DNA of 64,000 nucleotides from Ophiodon elongatus (GCA_016806645.1 JACSYO010001856.1:2997001-3061000); one strand, 5' to 3'. Shown: positions 13,106-25,161, counted from the stretch's first letter. The notes: a model not told the origin generated them from the letters alone. Program-made: numbers and translations.

Positions 13106-13112
<7 letters not shown>

Positions 13113-13423
13113 ACGTTATCCTACCAACTGTGTTTATCAGTTGCTGTGGGATGTTGTCCCGCAAGCTACAGCTTCTTCTCAGTGTATTTAGGTGATAAAA
13201 CACCATTTTAATGTAACTGTATTTCTTCAGTGTGGAAGACTGTGGAGGGGGGAAATGGAAAACACAATAAAGGAAACAGGCGAGGTGAGGCATGCGCTGA
13301 CATTCGCGGCTTTCTAGCCTTTAAAATGCAGCCAGCGGCATCACATACGGAGCATTAGATATTCAACGAGCGACATGGCTTAAAAAATATGCCAGACCTA
13401 ATGGAGAAAAACGCTATCAATAC

Positions 13424-13465
13424 CTTTCTTCTCTTCTCCCCCTCACTGTCACCCGATCTTTTCAT
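13424..13465 (-). CDS. candidate first coding exon, possibly FTO-like
   Basis: On the minus strand an ATG at 13,465 opens 14 codons, MKRSGDSEGEKRRK. They end exactly at AAG|GTATTG, a usable splice donor at 13,423-13,422, so the exon ends in phase 0. A TAA stop lies in frame 18-16 bp upstream of the ATG, which makes this ATG the first possible start. The promoter-like block at 13.69-13.77 kb sits upstream on the same strand and leaves a 5' UTR of roughly 200-250 nt. The basic, short, phase-0 first exon beginning MKR resembles exon 1 of FTO, the nuclear 2-oxoglutarate RNA demethylase, whose large first intron is known to hold IRX enhancers. Against this, no second exon is visible to the left and RPGRIP1L, the usual head-to-head partner, is not visible to the right. 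The exon is moderately likely. The gene name is a hypothesis. Confidence 0.42.
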
Positions 13466-13689
13466 GTTCCGGACTTGTGTTTACAACTGCCTCGCTTTCA
13501 GTCGGGGCGACGTTGGATGTTGTAGTACACGAATAAATAGTATTTCAGTCTAGTCTCATATTAGAAAGGTCACACGGAGGTGCAGTCTTTCGTGACACTT
13601 CAGTCGGAGCCCGGTCGTTGATATTTTTAGTGTAAAATGTTTTTTGGTGGAGAGATTTTTAAGGGAGATTTTAAAAGCTTTGCAGTTAG

Positions 13690-13772
13690 AACTACAAATC
13701 CCAGGGTGAACGTGTGCTCGCGGCGGAAGCAGCTGTCGGCGGGCTCTAGAGGTTGCACTGCGCAGACGCAGT
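13690..13772. promoter_or_regulatory. TATA-less housekeeping-type promoter core
   Basis: A near-consensus ZNF143/Staf site (aactacaaatcccagggtg) spans 13,690-13,708. An ETS-like gcggaagc is at 13,723-13,730, and an NRF1-like palindrome (ctgcgcagacgcag) is at 13,759-13,772. CpG density rises locally (gctcgcggcgg). ZNF143 and NRF1 sites are typical of TATA-less, often bidirectional promoters of widely expressed genes. The minus-strand candidate exon at 13.42-13.47 kb fits as its product. I could not find a convincing plus-strand first exon. Confidence 0.55.
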
Positions 13773-13900
13773 GCCGGTACATATCTACAAATTGCCCATC
13801 GGCAAGTTAGATAGTTTAAAATTAGCCCTTAAAATGGCTATGACATGAAAACAAATGTAAAATATATTTAAAAACAAAACCAACTATTACTACTACACAC

Positions 13901-13942
<42 letters not shown>
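13901..13942. repeat. (TTA)n microsatellite
   Basis: About 14 ATT/TTA units, followed by a degenerate GTA/GTG stretch to 13,980. Confidence 0.93.
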
Positions 13943-13944
<2 letters not shown>

Positions 13945-14993
13945 CTGTGGTAGCAGTAGTGGTGGTAGTAGTACTGTAGTTCATCAACTTTTGTTCTGTT
14001 TTACATTTAGAAAAATGCAAAATATCCTCTTAAAAATATCCTGGTTTTCAACATGGATATTCCATATGCTTCCCCCTTTTTTGTAATCAAAAGCAGTTCC
14101 ACTTTCATCTCATACTATGTGTAAAAATAGCAATCATGCTTTGAACATGCTCCAGTTCAACTCCCGCCAACTTTCTTTCAACTCTTGCATGCATCTCAAA
14201 TCCAGGTGCTTTTCTGCCGGTGTGGGCTTCAACCACGTCAGCCCTTTTCAACTCACTGCTGATCATGAAAGTGCACCGTAAATGCACAGCATCCATGTGG
14301 CTGCCTTTATGTATCACCCACAGTTGACGTACCCTCCGAGAGTTCATCCTCATAACATGTTTTGAATAGTGCTGAAATGTGTTCTGTCCATTGTTCCTAT
14401 CAAAGCACATGTGAAATAGTTTCACGGATGGAGCGGCGGTGGTGGTGGGAGGGTGATGCAGGGGCGGATTGCAGGGGTCTGAAACACCTGCTACATATTA
14501 CCATTACAGACTTTGATCAGTGTCTTCATTAGTTTCCTTTGTAATCTCTTTTCTTTTATGGTAGAGCTGACCCGAGTTAGCCGGGTACAATGATTTAACG
14601 CACATGTTTCTTTCACCTGTCTTGTAAAATGCTCACAAGCTCTCCCACTTTCAAAGCCGTTGGTGTCTCTGGTATCCCTTACTAATAAACGGAGGGGGGT
14701 TCTTTTGATTCCTATTTATAACCTACATTTCCTCTCTTCTGTTCTGGTCTTCCAAAGGGAGTCAATGTTTGAAAGATATCCTTGGAGTCATTTTGTGAAA
14801 ACTAGATCCATGTGCATGCGTATATAGTTTTTTTCTTCTTTTTTCACATTAACATATGTCAGCCTGTAGTGTCACTTTAGAGCTACTATACCGTGGAAAA
14901 AATCGTATGATGTCGTAAATATATATATATTTTTATCTTCTAATGTCAAACTCTGCCTTCATCCAAACCTCCATCACCCCGATCCATCATTAC

Positions 14994-15203
14994 ACTATGT
15001 TCCTTATGTGCGTCAAACTATCATTCACATATTCCCACTGTCAATCATCTTTATGGTATAACATTTCAAGTAACAGAGGCTTCCCTGCCTGACTGTTTTT
15101 GGCTGAGTCTGTCAGATCCGTGGCTCTTCCAGTGAACATAATGTATAGGGCCTATAATGGCAGACAGGCCACTTACCTTGTCCGAAAAACCTGCAGTTGC
15201 TTG
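14994..15203 (+). repeat. ancient direct duplication, copy 1
   Basis: This segment matches 15,622-15,835 collinearly, with an offset of 634 bp at the left core and 631 bp at the right core. Shared landmarks in order are the cgtcaaactatc core, cactgtcaatcat, gtgaaca...ataatgta and an acaggccacttaccttg-like core. Identity is clear in these islands and weak between them, as in an old tandem duplication under patchy constraint. No coding frame is shared. Confidence 0.6.
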
Positions 15204-15621
15204 TTTTTTAAATCCATCGCTGGTGGCCCGTTGGTGGGATGGTGTGGACGTCCTCACAACCCACATTGCTGAAGAATCACATGTTCACATTGGGCCCTAT
15301 TAAATTTTTATAAAGTATATAGACCGTTCAAATCATGTAGTTTAGTTCTTAGTAATAGGGGTTGGTGGAATCATTTCAGGGTAGAGGGAATTGCTTTGAT
15401 CATAATTAGGTGCATTGCTTTAAAAATGCAATTTAATACATTTACAAGTTACATTATGAACACCGTAATGCAATTCATGAGACAAAAATCTCATTACTCT
15501 GAAGGAATGTGTAGACATTACATGTTGATTTGCTTTCACTCAGAGAGTCAGATGAGAAGTTTTGTACCACTCTCTGACATTGATAGATGATTAATAACCT
15601 CGCTCAAAACCATAAACGCAA

Positions 15622-15835
15622 TCTATGTGTTACTTTAGGCAACACGTCAAACTATCGTTCATGTGTTCTCACTGTCAATCATTGTGATGGGGAACATGTC
15701 TAAGAGAAGAAAGTCATGTGGATCTTTTTTTCCCTCCGCTGGTTAGAAAGGAGACTCTGTGAACAATCATAATGTACAGGTTCTTTACGTGGAGACAAGC
15801 CAATTACCTTCTTCAACAATGCCTGTCATTTGTCC
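15622..15835 (+). repeat. ancient direct duplication, copy 2
   Basis: Second copy of the 14,994-15,203 segment. Its cores read cgtcaaactatcg, cactgtcaatcat, ataatgtacagg and acaagccaattacctt. The TGTCAATCA word, a PBX/MEIS-like site, is preserved in both copies. Confidence 0.6.
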
Positions 15836-15839
15836 TACA

Positions 15840-17530
15840 GTGAATCAGGCTCTAAAACAGGCACCTCTCCTCTCATGTCCGACCTGTGGAGTTCAGCACA
15901 AGGCAAGGTCATCCCTGTACACACTCTAATGTGGTTTTGTATGGGATGGAGGAGGGGGGGGGGAAATCACTTTGAACTTCCTATATCATCATATTGCCTT
16001 TTCTTCTGGTCTGGCCAATGTGGTTGTGCTCACGATGGAGGTATGTTTTCTGTTATTGTGCATTGCATCAGATCCGGATGACCCTTTGACATGGCTCCTT
16101 TTTGTGATATAATGAGCGACTAAAAAAGCCGGGGAAGAATAAAAGATGAGAAGTGCACGGTGCCAGAACGTACTAAAGCACAGTAAAGGAAGACAGAGAC
16201 CATTGTGTTGAGTCTGTATTAAAACCAGAGCCCACAGCCCTGCAATCATCTCTCCCCCATGCTTCAAACTATTGTATGACCTGAAAAATCAGAAATACAA
16301 GAGACAGGCCTCTTTGTGAATAATGACATCTTTCCGATGCAGAAATTTCTGTTGGGCCACCTAGATTGTATTATTAGTTTATCAAGTTAAGCTGTGGTTT
16401 CTGTATGGAAGAGAGTCGGAAGTACTACTGGGAAAACGGAAAGCAATACAGTCGAGCTTTGTCCTGCACCACACAGGACCTCTGGTGAAGGTACTGTTAA
16501 GAGCTGTAAACAACATTTTATAGTCACCACAACTTCGGCCAGGGACTATCCTCAGCATATTGTGGTGCCTCTGTGAAGAAAAGATCTTTTTTGATTTTTA
16601 TGTATATCGAATGAGCATATGGAGCAAGTATGTGCTTGCTAACCTTGAATGCTTAGTCCATAGGAAACTGTTATTTGTCAGCGCTATAAAGCAGATTGCT
16701 GCCCAGTGGTTTCAATTAACATCAAAGAGAACTTCACAGGCAGTAATAGTTATATCAAAACCTGAAATGTATTATTTAGGTTATGTGCTGGAGTCCTCCA
16801 AACGATTATGTCCTCGTACAGAAGAGGGTTTTCTTTTCTTGCTGACTTTTTCCATTCCATGTACTCCGCCGCCTTCGCCTTGTTTCTTTGAAGCACCACC
16901 ACATCACTCCTGTACGGTCTCTTTGTAGCACCAGGGTACCTGTGTAGCTCACACCCGGTGGCCTATTAGTTACAGGGCATAAAAAGTGGCATTACAATTG
17001 TGATGCGGAAGATTAAAAGTCCTTTGTAGCTAAGTGGGTAGATTTTGATCATTTCGTAATTCTCCCAGGTTTTTGCAATTCATTTCTGGTGCAAAAAGGT
17101 GCAAAGTAGGCGTTTTGAGTTAGTGGAGAGTTCCCTCTTTAATGCATCTCTTTCATCTGTGTTACCACATGTAAATTCTATTACCGTGGTCTTTCTATGC
17201 AACAACAGGCTCGCTTACAGATGGTACAAAATATGATGTTACTTTACATTTCGATTGCAATGAAGAGCCCATTTAACTATAGGATATTTTAAATCAGTAA
17301 GTATTTAGCAGCAGGTCATGTGAATAAATGCCTAAATGGTCAAAAATAACAGATATGGTTGTTTTAAATCTAAATCCTTTCAATGGAACAGGTTTCTGGT
17401 GACGTTAGATACTCAGAATCTTTAAAACGGGTCAAAACTAGAAGGGCCAACCCTTCCCCCAAGTTTCATGAAGAAAGGGCCAGTAGTTTTTCCGTCATGC
17501 TGCTATTAAGTGTAATAAAGGGAGGTGGGA
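15840..17530. other. non-coding span, no gene recognised
   Basis: The 122-codon plus-strand frame at 16,560-16,928 and shorter frames show no domain or splice support. No repeat family was recognised. Parts near 16,870-17,040 are plain AT-rich intergenic-type sequence. Confidence 0.5.
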
Positions 17531-17534
17531 GAAA

Positions 17535-18005
17535 GAAATGTATATTTTAGTCAAAATCAACATATTCTCAAACCCCTTATAGGTTTAGGAAAAGAGCCTG
17601 GTTGACGTTTACCTGATTGTCAACCGAGTCACACGACAAGTGACTAAAGTGAGTCTTGTGACTCACAACACTAGCGACTCACGTGACACAATGTCAACAT
17701 GTACTTATTATTTTACAAGGGCCACGAACAAGTGCTCCTGGACAAAAGCCCTGTTTCCGTTTGACCCATCCACCCCGCCTGCCACCCGTCCCGTGCCCTG
17801 ACTACATCCGTTGCTCTTAGCGTCTAAAAGTGACACAGATGGGTTTAAACTGCAGTTGGTCGACATCGTGGTGCATCGGTAGCCATCGCGGTGCATCAGT
17901 AGCCAAGGGCACTGACCAATCACTTGTATTTGACAAGTTGGAAGAGAGACCGGTTTGTAACCCTTTTTGCCCTTTTTGTATAATGAGTAATACCTACAGT
18001 AACTA
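17535..18005 (-). mobile_element. fish interspersed repeat, non-autonomous
   Basis: Two parts look like a dispersed fish repeat. One is the taggtttaggaaaagagcc motif at 17,580-17,600, whose reverse complement gives the cctaaacct word common in fish non-autonomous elements. The other is the stretch 17,700-17,900 (gggccacgaacaag, ccacccgtcccgtg). The 101-codon minus frame at 17,708-18,013 lies inside it and is probably a by-product. Boundaries are approximate and the family is named from general familiarity only. Confidence 0.4.
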
Positions 18006-18599
18006 AATGTCACAACTTAGCAGAGGCACAGTAATCTTTGTTGTCATCAGGATTTGGGTCACTCCGATCACTATGGAAGAGGTAATATTTACTTTTTCAG
18101 ATTATTTATTGTGTCACGCTCCAGTTTTTTGCTTAACACCTTTTTATGGTATACTTTATTTACAACTTGTTTGGATGTTGCTGCTTTCTGCCAATATAGT
18201 TCTGAACGATAGCAGGATTATGTCAGTATTTTTGTGGTACATGAACAAAGTTCTGCTTTGACAAGTTAAAACAGGTCACTTTCTTTTTAAATTGCCTAAG
18301 AATCATACCTCTGACTGTTTTGACTAATCTGGATTGTTTGTATCTCAGACTTCAGTTTACAGGGACAGAAATGCCAGACCTGAGTAGCACCTGCTGTCCA
18401 GCTAATATAACTCCTTTTCTTTAATTCTCAGTGAAAAGAATTGTTTCTTGCCACAATGAAAGCTCTTTAGGGACAGAAGTTATTTATTGCCTCAAGCCCT
18501 TAGCTGGAATATCGTTAAAAGCCTTGCAACCCCATGGCCGTGGCTTAAAATGCACAGAGGGGCCTTTAAAATGGCTCAAGAAGTACATACACCATTCAA

Positions 18600-19450
18600 T
18601 ACATGTTGATTAAGCCTCAATAAATGATTGTATAGCACCGCAGGAAAGAGCCCTTTGGTTAGCGAACAGAAAGAGCGTGCAGCCTTAGTCTAAGATGTGG
18701 TACACCTCCTTGCCTGGGATCACTTCCAGACACCGAAGGGAGGAAGCGCTTTGCTATTGCTGTGATTTGAATACCATGATCACTGAGCACTTTTATAAGA
18801 AACCCATTAAAAGTGAGGTTTTGACATACAAAAGAGCCCCTTTTTAAATCTCACGCACAATGTCAGGCTGAAAGACGTTATAAAACTCTATACGGGAGCA
18901 TACATCCTATGTGTGTGTCCTTGCCTCGCGCACCATCAGGAGGGAATATCTTTTGTAGAGGCAGAGATGACCCGTTTTCTGGAGAAGCCTGCGCCCTATC
19001 GCTCAGCAACCCGCTGCAGATTAATCGCTCATTTGTTCAGCATGATACAATCACCCAGGACCGGACTTAACTTTTAACAAAGACGTCTGACTGAAATATG
19101 CTGATTTGTCAAAATACTCCATGATCTAAGAAAATAAGTCGTTTTGAATGGGACTAGCTGAGGTGGACACAATGGCCGAGTGTGACCCCTCGCTCCACCT
19201 GCTCTTGACAGTGTTTATAAAGTGCCAACTCCTCTCATTAGCGCTCCTATAACCCCAGAGTTATAGCAGCTGCGTAGATCAAATGCAGCCGGAGTGAACA
19301 ATGGCTGAAATGGCATCAATGTTATATGTAAGAGTTCACAAATATTGGGACGGATCTCTTTGATGGGGACTGTTTTACATTAGAGGCTTTTTATTAGGGC
19401 TTCTCTGGTCTTTAATGTGCATGTTTTCCCCTTGAGTCAGTGTTACCACG
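18600..19450. other. candidate conserved non-coding region
   Basis: Balanced sequence with few simple repeats and no long frame. Islands include gcagattaatcgctcatttgttc, cctctcattagcgctcc and gaacaatggctgaaatgg, which carry TAAT and SOX-like words. Assigned by texture only. Confidence 0.3.
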
Positions 19451-20890
19451 TTTAGGTCTTATTGTGTGACCTGTCGCTGAATTTAGTAGAAGACGCACAT
19501 ACGGCGCACAGACGACAGCGATTGTTAGTACACACTCAGGACATATATTAGTAGTACTTTAGGAAAATAACAGTCCGGGGTCTTTTCATGTACAGATCAA
19601 AGTTCCTTCATGGTTCATAAAAATCTATTCTATTCTATGCTATTTTCACTGGTGCATTGATTCCACACACACACATTCATTGACTTAATAGGCCCATTTG
19701 TTACGAATAAATGTTAAAAGTGTATGCTGATGAAAGTGCTCAAGAATTCATCTGACAGCCCAAACTGTACCCAAACCCACCAGTCTGACCACTGACATGA
19801 ACACTGAAACGTGTTTATTTATCCATGCACATTTCTCCTCGTTTCCAAATTAGTTGACATTACGGAGCGTGCCGATGGTGACAGGTACAGTTAACACTGG
19901 CTGAAAAGTTTAAATCACACCCAACTTCCCATATACAGAGCTTTTGACCTTCTCTTGTAGGCCGCCTTCACATGTAATTACTGTACAGTCATCTGAATGA
20001 CAGGCTGGTTTATAGTGGGACATGGGCAGTTTACACTCCTCTCCCCAGCCCACCCTCAAAGGTTAAATTGAGTACTGTATTTGGTAGAAAGTGTGGAACA
20101 TAAATTCTGCCTTTTTTGGTTTGCTTTTTTATTAGTTTCCAGTGTTTCTCTTATTTTCTTTCCTCTCTCCTGAAGGGATTTAGTGTAAAAGGCACTATTC
20201 GTCATCGTCGCAAAATAGATGAACTGATTTCAAACAGCAATAAAAATGTTTCAACTGCACAACCCCAGTTACACTCGGTCAAGTAATTTTTTTCAAGACT
20301 GTAAGCCATTTTTCCATTTAGTCAACTGTCCGGACTGAGATGTCCCTTGCCGCAGCTTTGTGAAGAAGGGGAACTCAGATTAGATGTAATGTAGCTATAA
20401 TTCTCTGAGTAGTATTGAAAGTCTTCTGGACGCAGTGCCACATGTGTTTGCATGTCTGTTTGGTTTGGCCAGAAACTGACATCAGCTTCTGGTTATCCAG
20501 AACCCATTAGATGCTTTGATCCCAAATGGGCCTCGTTTCCATTCGCTGAAAATAGCGTTCCGTATTTGTGCTGCGGTACATGGACTGGACCTCTGTGATT
20601 TGTTTCTACGTGTCAAATATTATGTCCTGCATGTCACTGTAAAACACCCAGGATTGCCGTCAACTTCATTATCCCTCCCCACGTTCTTGTTCTCATTATC
20701 ACCAGCGTCAATAACTGATTCCACTGCTAAAATATGATAAATAATGATTAGCTGTTTTGGGAACATTTGTCCCTCAGGGAGTTTCTGAGGATTGCAGGAT
20801 AATTCATAATGCCTGTCAATTGATCATCTCTCTGAGACAGATTCACCGCACTGTGTGTAATTGCTGATGTTTTGGTGATGTCACAGTGTC
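19451..20890. other. non-coding span, one possible short element
   Basis: Mostly AT-rich with random frames. An island at 19,860-20,010 (gatggtgacaggtacagttaac, cacatgtaattactgtac) has paired TGACAG and TAATTA words and could be a small regulatory element. Nothing else was identified. Confidence 0.3.
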
Positions 20891-21451
20891 AGACTAACAT
20901 CCTGTCCTCTGAAAATCTGTATACCATTCATCACAGAAGTACCACACACCTAGAGGAAATACTTTCCATGCAACTCTGACACACAAAAGCAGCATTGAGT
21001 CGAAGTTTTGAAGCCATTGAACAATTCTGCAAATGATGTTGTTTTGTGGTATATGGTTAAAGCAGATTAATAGACGATGTGGACTGCCTTGCTTTGGGCT
21101 GAGGACAAGCAACTGGCGATGTCTTAAAAAACAAACCACCACAGCTTTTTTACACATGTAGATCATACATGTCACAGAGCCAAGTCCCCATTTCAACAGC
21201 GTGTCAAAGGCGTCTCTGGACCGCATCCCGAGCTCTTTGCTTGTTTGTCTTTTGTGAAAAAGGACAACTACCCCGGCAGTGCCAAAGCACCCCAGGCTCT
21301 TTGATATGTGAAAGCCTAACAGTGGGACGGCTCCCTGCTCAGCTGGTACGCAGATGTGTGTGTATGAGAGCGAGTGTGTAGGGGGAGCCCGCTGTCTGAA
21401 CCGAACACAGATTAGTGACTCCTTTTTTTTATTCCTAATAAATAAACCCCA

Positions 21452-21510
21452 GTGCATGCTGGGTTATGTGTGAGGGGAAAATAACATGCCACTGGCCAAT
21501 CAGAAGCAGG
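21452..21510 (-). promoter_or_regulatory. ZNF143-like half site with CCAAT box
   Basis: On the minus strand an NF-Y box (ctgattggcc) precedes aacccagcatgca, the 3' half of a ZNF143/Staf site, by about 40 bp. The longest minus-strand frame of the area (20,894-21,457) starts just after it, but its 187-residue translation matches nothing I know. It may be a weak promoter, an enhancer, or coincidence. Confidence 0.2.
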
Positions 21511-21781
21511 TGGTAGGGCTTGGTGGCTTCAGACCCTGCAGCTCTTATCATAAAACAACTGCACTTTTAACTTTAATTGTACTTGTGGATAGATTTTGAG
21601 GTTTGGGTTAGAAGTGTTTTATTACTTCGGACTGGAATCAAAGCAACAGAAATGTAATTATGTTAAAAGCAGGCAACAATTTTGTTGTAATGGACGGTGG
21701 CCAAGTTTCAGGCTGAACTCACTGATAAGGGGACTGCCACAAACAAAAAGTGGGAAACAGAAGGTTTGCTGTTTGTAAATG

Positions 21782-22205
21782 GCAAAGTACATTTATTCAA
21801 GTAAATACTTCAGTACAATTCTGTACCTGTATATTATTTGAGTGTTTTCAATTGTGCTGATTTATACTTGTACGCCAATAACTTTCAGAGTTAAATATTG
21901 TATTTTTTACTCCTCTACATATGTCTGTAGTTATTGCAGATTTAGATTTTATATTCAAAACATATGATCAGATTATAAAATATATGTCAGTCTTTTTAGA
22001 GAAACACAGCAGTATATAAAGTAGTTAAAATAAGCTCCATTTTGACATCTTAATAGTAAAAATATGTTTAAACATTAAAGCATCCAATTATTAATCCAAT
22101 GATATAGTATCCAAAACTATACCACTGCTTAAAAAGCAAGGAGTTGTATTTGTAAAGGAGTATTTCTACACTGTGGTAGGGATATTTGTATTTAACGTAC
22201 GGCAA
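21782..22205 (+). mobile_element. fish non-autonomous repeat (AAGTACATTTA-type)
   Basis: The element begins gcaaagtacatttattcaag, continues through ttttactcc, cattcaaaacatatgatcag and agcagtatataaagtagtta, and ends gagtatttctacactgtgg. These are the landmark words of a very common fish non-autonomous DNA-transposon-like repeat. The copy is diverged and has no coding capacity. Both ends carry related AAGTAC/GTACTT-type words, consistent with terminal inverted repeats. Confidence 0.72.
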
Positions 22206-22429
22206 AAAAGTCTGTAAAGACAGATCAAAAAAAGTGTTAAAATTCCCATTCCAATTAGACCTCACAATATAAATATGTACATTTGTTTGTATTTACGGTA
22301 AGGAGTTTTACATTCAGGATGTTTAATGGTTATGATGCACAAATAGTTCCAAATGTTCTTTTCTGGTTGCAGCCACGGTTTTCACCAGTTTAATTTGGAA
22401 GAGTTTTTTTGTGTTCCTGTATGTAACAT

Positions 22430-22950
22430 GTCAGTCGTCAGTTGATGCACAAAATAACAGCTGCACGGCAGGTGACAGTCCTGTTAGAGCAGTCAGAAAC
22501 ACACTTGTAGCGACACACACGGGCACCTCTACTACTGTACATAGACTTCCTGTACACTCCATCTTTAAGACGGTGGCTGTTAATCCATAAGCTGTCTGTA
22601 TAGTGAACTGTTGAAATAGACCATAGGTAGATCTCTGTGTGATGTTCTCGGCTGCGGTTCGGGGCTGATGGCCTCCAGTGGGCTTTTTCTCTGAACGTAG
22701 TGGGGGAGATTATGATGAAAGGAGCAGAGAATGAGATGACACACCCTGTCTCCATAATTCGCTGCTTCATCATGAACAGAGGCATTAAGCGCCCCCCTTT
22801 TTTTCTCTCCGGAGAATCGTACATGTCACACCGCACAGTGCCTCTATATGAGTCAGTCACCTCAGGTGTTTCGCACGCACATCAGCGGAGGCATGGCATG
22901 TCTTCAGATTACTTCATCCACGGCGTCTGAGATCACAGAGAAAAAGATAT
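22430..22950. other. candidate regulatory block, no gene
   Basis: A 140-codon minus-strand frame (22,438-22,860) and plus-strand frames overlap here but show no domain, and their composition is unlike coding sequence. The balanced composition and the ggagattatgatgaaagg and cataattcgctgcttcatc words suggest a non-coding element. Confidence 0.27.
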
Positions 22951-24730
22951 GACTGATAATGCTGAGCAGTGATGCTTCACGTCGTGGTGGAGTTTCCCTC
23001 ACCACTAAAAAAGTGGTTACTACTGTGCTTTAAGGATCGTCCAACCCACAATTTCATTTTGAAGATTTCAATGGAGAGTTTTAGTGTTTCTTTGTTTCGG
23101 TGCTGAAACAGAAGCTTTCTTACCCAGGAATCAAACTCTTGGGAAAAACTGATGTGTGCTTTACTTAGTCTCATTGCTACATTTTCACAGTGGCTAACTC
23201 ACTCTAATATAATGTCCGAGAGCCATCCTAAAGGTACAGTCTGGCCCACAGAGCTCAAATTCACACCTAACCATATGTTGTTAAACTGGTAGTGAATTCA
23301 TGTGAACGTTATTGTTAGTTAACCTGTCATTATTTCATTCATGTAAATAATTTAAATACATGGCTGCCTCTGCCGATGACACACGACTTAATGGGGATAA
23401 CTTTTTCTTTGCTAACCAGGCTCCATTTCACAGTGGTACGTCTTGCAAATTAGTTGCACATAGAAAAGTCGACTCAGATAAATAATATAATATATAAAAT
23501 AATATTTATTCAATTTGAGGCACTATAGTACATGTGTAAATGTCCATCGCCTTCTGCAATTCTCTCTGAATCTCTAAAAAAAAGAGTTGTCCCTATTTTG
23601 ACCTATCTTACAACTGACCCCAGTTTCACACACTGTAAATCGAGAGACAATTAAAAGAAAAGCACAAAAAAAGCATGCAATCCAAATGCTTAACCACAAA
23701 AACATCAGACTGCCATTTTGGGGCCTTTCCCATAACCCTTAGCTCTTGGTAATTAGTCAGCAATTGGAGATAAAGCGTGTGATTGGGAGTGAAAACAACG
23801 TGGGGATCGCAGACTGTGGTTTGGAATGGCAAATTCCTCCGGGAGACACAAGTCTGTCACAGAAGGAAACGCTTGATTTAAAGGCGTTGATTCAGTAAAT
23901 TACGCGCTCTGAGAGGCAGCACAGGAGTTTTTAATTGCAAACATTAAATTACAGACTGAGAAATTGTGGCGTATTCTGTACAGTATGTAGTTAGAAAGAC
24001 TTGCAGCTGTTGCTTTGGTCCTGATAAGTGTCAGCGTCATCAAGGCATCTACTTGTTGTTCATGATGTGTGTTATCTAAATGTGTACGGATAAACATAGA
24101 CAATGTCTAGGTCTATTCCATTTACAGCAAATAAAACAATGTTAATTTTAGCTAATAGCTTTGTCTTTTGCAGATAATCATTCAGGTAAATGTTACGTGA
24201 ATTAACCAGCCTTTTAAAACAAACCTTTAATTTCTCTAGAAAATGTCATGTTGTTTAAATTGTCATAATACTTTAAATTCAAATGTACAATATCTTTGTG
24301 TTTATGTGTTTGAACTGTTTTTTCTTTTGCTTGTTGAACTCCATGTTGTTTTTTTTACATGTAACTGATCATATTTTTAAAGCATATTTATTCTACATTT
24401 AGCAGCTGTAATATAGTTAAACCATAACACTAAACCATTTAGGTTACTTCGTATCTGGCACCTATTAGTTAGTGGTAACTCATTTGTATTCTGCAGTTTG
24501 CATGTGGCATAAAAGTGACTCACTTGTCCTTTCACCGCGCTGAATTTTTCTCACATATGTACAACTTGTGATATCCGCTCCACCAAAATATCTACATAGT
24601 GTTTTCTGGTTTTCAGTGTGGTTGTACTAATCTCCCAGTGGCACCAAACAGATCTCTGTCTCTATTTTGGGCTCGCCAATGGTTACCACTCAACTATGTT
24701 GATCACTTTGTGGAAGGACGTGTGTTTATT
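22951..24730. other. AT-rich non-coding span
   Basis: No gene or repeat family was recognised. Around 24,174-24,185 a 12-nt segment is framed by a good acceptor (ttgtcttttgcag) and donor (gtaaat). It is too short to support alone. Confidence 0.45.
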
Positions 24731-24735
24731 TGTGT

Positions 24736-24772
24736 GTGAGTGAGTGAGTGAGTGAGTGTGTGTGAGTGTGGG

Positions 24773-24825
<53 letters not shown>

Positions 24826-24863
24826 GCTGCCTGTAGCATGTGTGCGTATTTTACATGTGTGCT

Positions 24864-24919
<56 letters not shown>

Positions 24920-24923
24920 CGCG
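24736..24923. repeat. compound (GAGT)n/(TG)n microsatellite
   Basis: A GAGT run at 24,736-24,758, (TG)n at 24,780-24,821 and (TG)n at 24,866-24,923 are separated by about 45 bp of unique sequence (taaaagctgcctg...). The flanking unit (gcatgtgtgcg, acatgtgtgctc) suggests one ancestral array with an interruption. All Cys/Val and His/Thr frames here are artefacts. Confidence 0.93.
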
Positions 24924-25161
24924 CACATGCAATGGCGTTGCACACGGGTGTGAATGACTTGGTCCTGATTGCATGCGTCTGGACGTGTGCGTGTGACAAG
25001 TGTGTTGTGGGGGAGAACTGTGTAAAGTCAACAAACAACAGTAACAACAACAACAACAACAGTTACGCTGGCTGCCACTGAGCCTCAGCTATGTTGTAAT
25101 TAGAAGTGGATGAAAATGTGGGACAACTGTGCCTTTAACCATAACCAAACATTTCTCTCAG

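Noticed and set aside
20894..21457. 187-codon minus-strand frame, among the longest in the window
   Set aside because: Composition is not coding-like and no domain is seen. A frame of this length is expected about once or more by chance in 64 kb.
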